From Cupriavidus yeoncheonensis (GTDB lineage: Bacteria; Pseudomonadota; Gammaproteobacteria; Burkholderiales; Burkholderiaceae), in contig NZ_CAJPUY010000011.1 of the NCBI RefSeq assembly GCF_905397275.1, forward strand, positions 180,105 through 244,104: a stretch of DNA of 64,000 nucleotides, in the 5' to 3' direction. This document shows, piece by piece, positions 62,605-64,000 of the stretch; within the stretch, counting starts at the first letter, position 1, and every line of letters begins with the position of its first letter. The position numbers and the translations under genes are program-made. The notes under the pieces were generated by a model. It saw nothing but the letters and a program-made list of their open reading frames with translations, ran no database searches and had not been told where the DNA came from.

Positions 62605-62920
62605 AGGACTGGCAGCGGAGCATAGGAATTTCAAATGCCCTGGGCAAGCAAGGCGCAAGGCCCAAGACGGGCTCGGGACGGCCTCGGACCGGCCTGCGGC
62701 GGCCTGATGTGCCTGGATTCGGGAGCCTGTCCAGAATTTTGTGTGAGGCAAGACACGACCTACCGGAGCATTTGTACCAGGCAGAACGAAGCAGAAGAAC
62801 GCGGAGATCGCCGGCATGAGCGCGACACTGCCGAAGATCCCTGAAGAGCTGATACAGATACTCCCCAATTCCGCTGGCGTGCCAGAATAGGCGCCTACAC
62901 GCCACGTCTGGGACGACCGC
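62605..62920. other. Gap with insertion-sequence remnant before the last LysR gene
   Basis: 316 bases. The right half (62723-62890) is a truncated IS end. The left half holds a GC-rich stretch with nothing recognised. The LysR promoter must also be in this region. Confidence 0.5.
62723..62890 (+). mobile_element. Truncated end of an IS256-like insertion sequence
   Basis: GAGCCTGTCCAGAATTTTGT is of the terminal-inverted-repeat type of IS256-family elements. About 70 bases inside is an ATG (62816) that opens MSATLPKIPEELIQI, in the style of the N terminus of their transposases. The frame then ends after 24 residues, and no further transposase is seen, so this is a remnant. The family assignment rests on recalled sequence patterns and was not searched. 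Confidence 0.55.
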
Positions 62921-63841
62921 ATGCCAGCCCCCTACACCGAAAGCCGTATTGGTTACCTGTATGAAGCGGTGCGCTGTGGCACGGTGCGCGCCGCGGCCGA
63001 CTTCCTGGACATCGCGCCCTCGGCCGTGAGTCGGCAGATCGCACTGCTCGAGGAGGAACTTGCCACGCCGCTCGTCGAGCGTAACAAGCGCGGCGTCAAA
63101 CCAACCGAGGCAGGCGTGCTGCTGCTCGAGTACTTCTCCCAGCAGCGCGCCCATCAGGCCGATCTCGTTTCGAAGATCCAGGAATTGCGCGGACTGCGCC
63201 GCGGCAATGTCACTGTCGTCATGGGTGAAGGCTTCGCGTCGACGATGGTCGGCGGCCCGATACGGCAGTTCCGCGAAAGCCACCCGGAAATCTCGCTCAC
63301 AGTTGACCAGTGCAGCACCAACGAAGTGGTGCGTCGCGTGGCCGAGGACGAGGCTGACATCGGGCTAGCGTTCAACCCGTCGCCCGACCCTAAGGTCGTC
63401 AGCCGCGCTGAATCGCGTCAACCGATGCAAGCGGTCGTTGCGCCGGATTTTCCGCTCGCCGGCAAGTTCGGATCGGTCACGCTGCAGGACTTGCTTCCTT
63501 ATCCGCTGGCATTGACGCATCCGGAGCACGGCACGCGGCGGCTGGTGGAGGCGGCGATGCTGCTCGACCGCGTCAGACTGACGCCAGCGTTGACAACGAA
63601 TTCGGTCACCTTGCTCAAGCTGTTCATCACCAACAATCTCGGCTTCACGTTTCTGACGAGGATCGCGGTTGCCCCTGAGCTGGAAGCCGGCCAATTGACG
63701 GCAATCCCAGTCGAGAACCGGTTGCTGCAAAGTCCGGAGGCTCAATTGATCACGCGCGTGGGCCGCCAGCTTTCGCCTGCTGCGAACCGGTTGCTGCAAC
63801 GACTAGCGGCGCAGATCCATCAGTACGACGCGGCGGTATGA
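62921..63841 (+). CDS. LysR family transcriptional regulator
   Basis: A 306-residue LysR protein. HTH in residues about 20-42 (ADFLDIAPSAVSRQIALLE), followed by the LysR substrate-binding domain with GFTFLTRIAV and an unusual C-terminal extension SPAANRLLQRLAAQI. It is in the same orientation as the catabolic operon and separated from it by an IS remnant, so it may once have been its neighbour or may control it from downstream. Its gene has no strong ribosome-binding site (CGACCGC before the ATG). Confidence 0.88.
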   Translation: MPAPYTESRIGYLYEAVRCGTVRAAADFLDIAPSAVSRQIALLEEELATPLVERNKRGVKPTEAGVLLLEYFSQQRAHQADLVSKIQELRGLRRGNVTVVMGEGFASTMVGGPIRQFRESHPEISLTVDQCSTNEVVRRVAEDEADIGLAFNPSPDPKVVSRAESRQPMQAVVAPDFPLAGKFGSVTLQDLLPYPLALTHPEHGTRRLVEAAMLLDRVRLTPALTTNSVTLLKLFITNNLGFTFLTRIAVAPELEAGQLTAIPVENRLLQSPEAQLITRVGRQLSPAANRLLQRLAAQIHQYDAAV

Positions 63842-63921
63842 CCGGCGCCCACATCTCAGGGCACGCATACGGGCCTGCGGCTGTTGCTCCTCTCAAGAAA
63901 CAGAAGTGAAGGTGGTTGTGT

Positions 63922-63999
63922 TCATGTGGCCACCTCTATCGGATTGACCTGGAACCCGAGGGCCGTGGCCCGGCGTTTGAGCGCGGCAATACTGCGCTG
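63922..63999 (-). CDS. C-terminal fragment of an unidentified protein (partial)
   Basis: A minus-strand frame runs in from the right edge and ends at 63922. Only its last 25 residues can be seen (IAALKRRATALGFQVNPIEV plus a short tail). The basic A-L-x-R-R-A-x-x-L-G-F pattern is reminiscent of the C terminus of some transposases, but this could not be confirmed. An IS remnant 1 kb away makes a transposase plausible. Confidence 0.4.
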   Translation of the reverse strand, partial: QRSIAALKRRATALGFQVNPIEVAT

Positions 64000-64000
64000 G

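Overview
The window is high-GC DNA (roughly two thirds G+C by eye) from a soil-type betaproteobacterium of the Burkholderiales; Cupriavidus or a close relative is the best guess. Reasons: five Bug/TctC-type periplasmic receptors with no membrane partners, many LysR regulators divergent from small catabolic operons, and protein sequences of Cupriavidus style. The genus is an inference; no rRNA or tRNA gene was found.

Layout. 0-4.1 kb: end of an ABC substrate-binding protein, then a LysR regulator divergent from a split AtuA-like pair plus a Bug receptor. 4.3-12.2 kb: a periplasmic quinoprotein region with a secreted metallo-beta-lactamase-fold hydrolase, a di-haem cytochrome c, a PQQ alcohol dehydrogenase, an ankyrin protein, a YVTN beta-propeller protein with a PSTS repeat, and a TonB-dependent receptor. 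12.4-18.1 kb: F420H2:NADP+-oxidoreductase-like protein, GNAT, AMP nucleosidase, OmpW and an Ig-like lipoprotein. 18.4-21.0 kb: Fur-box-controlled feoA-feoB-DUF6587 iron uptake. 21.4-30.2 kb: two LysR-controlled loci (acyl-CoA dehydrogenase, Bug and class III CoA-transferase; then a thiol-dioxygenase-like cupin, UroD-like protein and Bug). 30.3-36.9 kb: an SDR and a lactate-utilisation locus (lutA-lutC-lutB-lactate permease) divergent from a FadR-type GntR regulator, with a perfect operator palindrome between them. 36.9-53.0 kb: AI-2E-type permease, RlpA-like lipoprotein, LysR/Bug/amidase locus, LprI-like protein, a small EF-hand-like protein, LysR/quinone oxidoreductase pair, GNAT, MFS transporter and the DUF2339-DUF3999 pair. 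53.8-64 kb: an acquired-looking region holding an aldehyde dehydrogenase, about 0.9 kb of decayed gene remnants, and an acyl-CoA catabolic operon (Bug, acyl-CoA dehydrogenase, acyl-CoA ligase, enoyl-CoA hydratase, thiolase-like protein, OB-fold protein). It is followed by a truncated insertion-sequence end, a LysR gene and a gene running off the window.

How the genes work together. Most operons follow one plan: a LysR regulator senses a carboxylate, a Bug protein binds it in the periplasm, and one to five enzymes activate and degrade it as a CoA ester. The quinoprotein region instead looks like periplasmic alcohol oxidation feeding electrons to cytochrome c. Its TonB receptor, and an Asp-x-Asp at the predicted metal site of the dehydrogenase, make a lanthanide-linked system a testable idea. 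A dispersed repeat of about 20 bp (six copies at three intergenic places) is the clearest structure not explained by known feature types.
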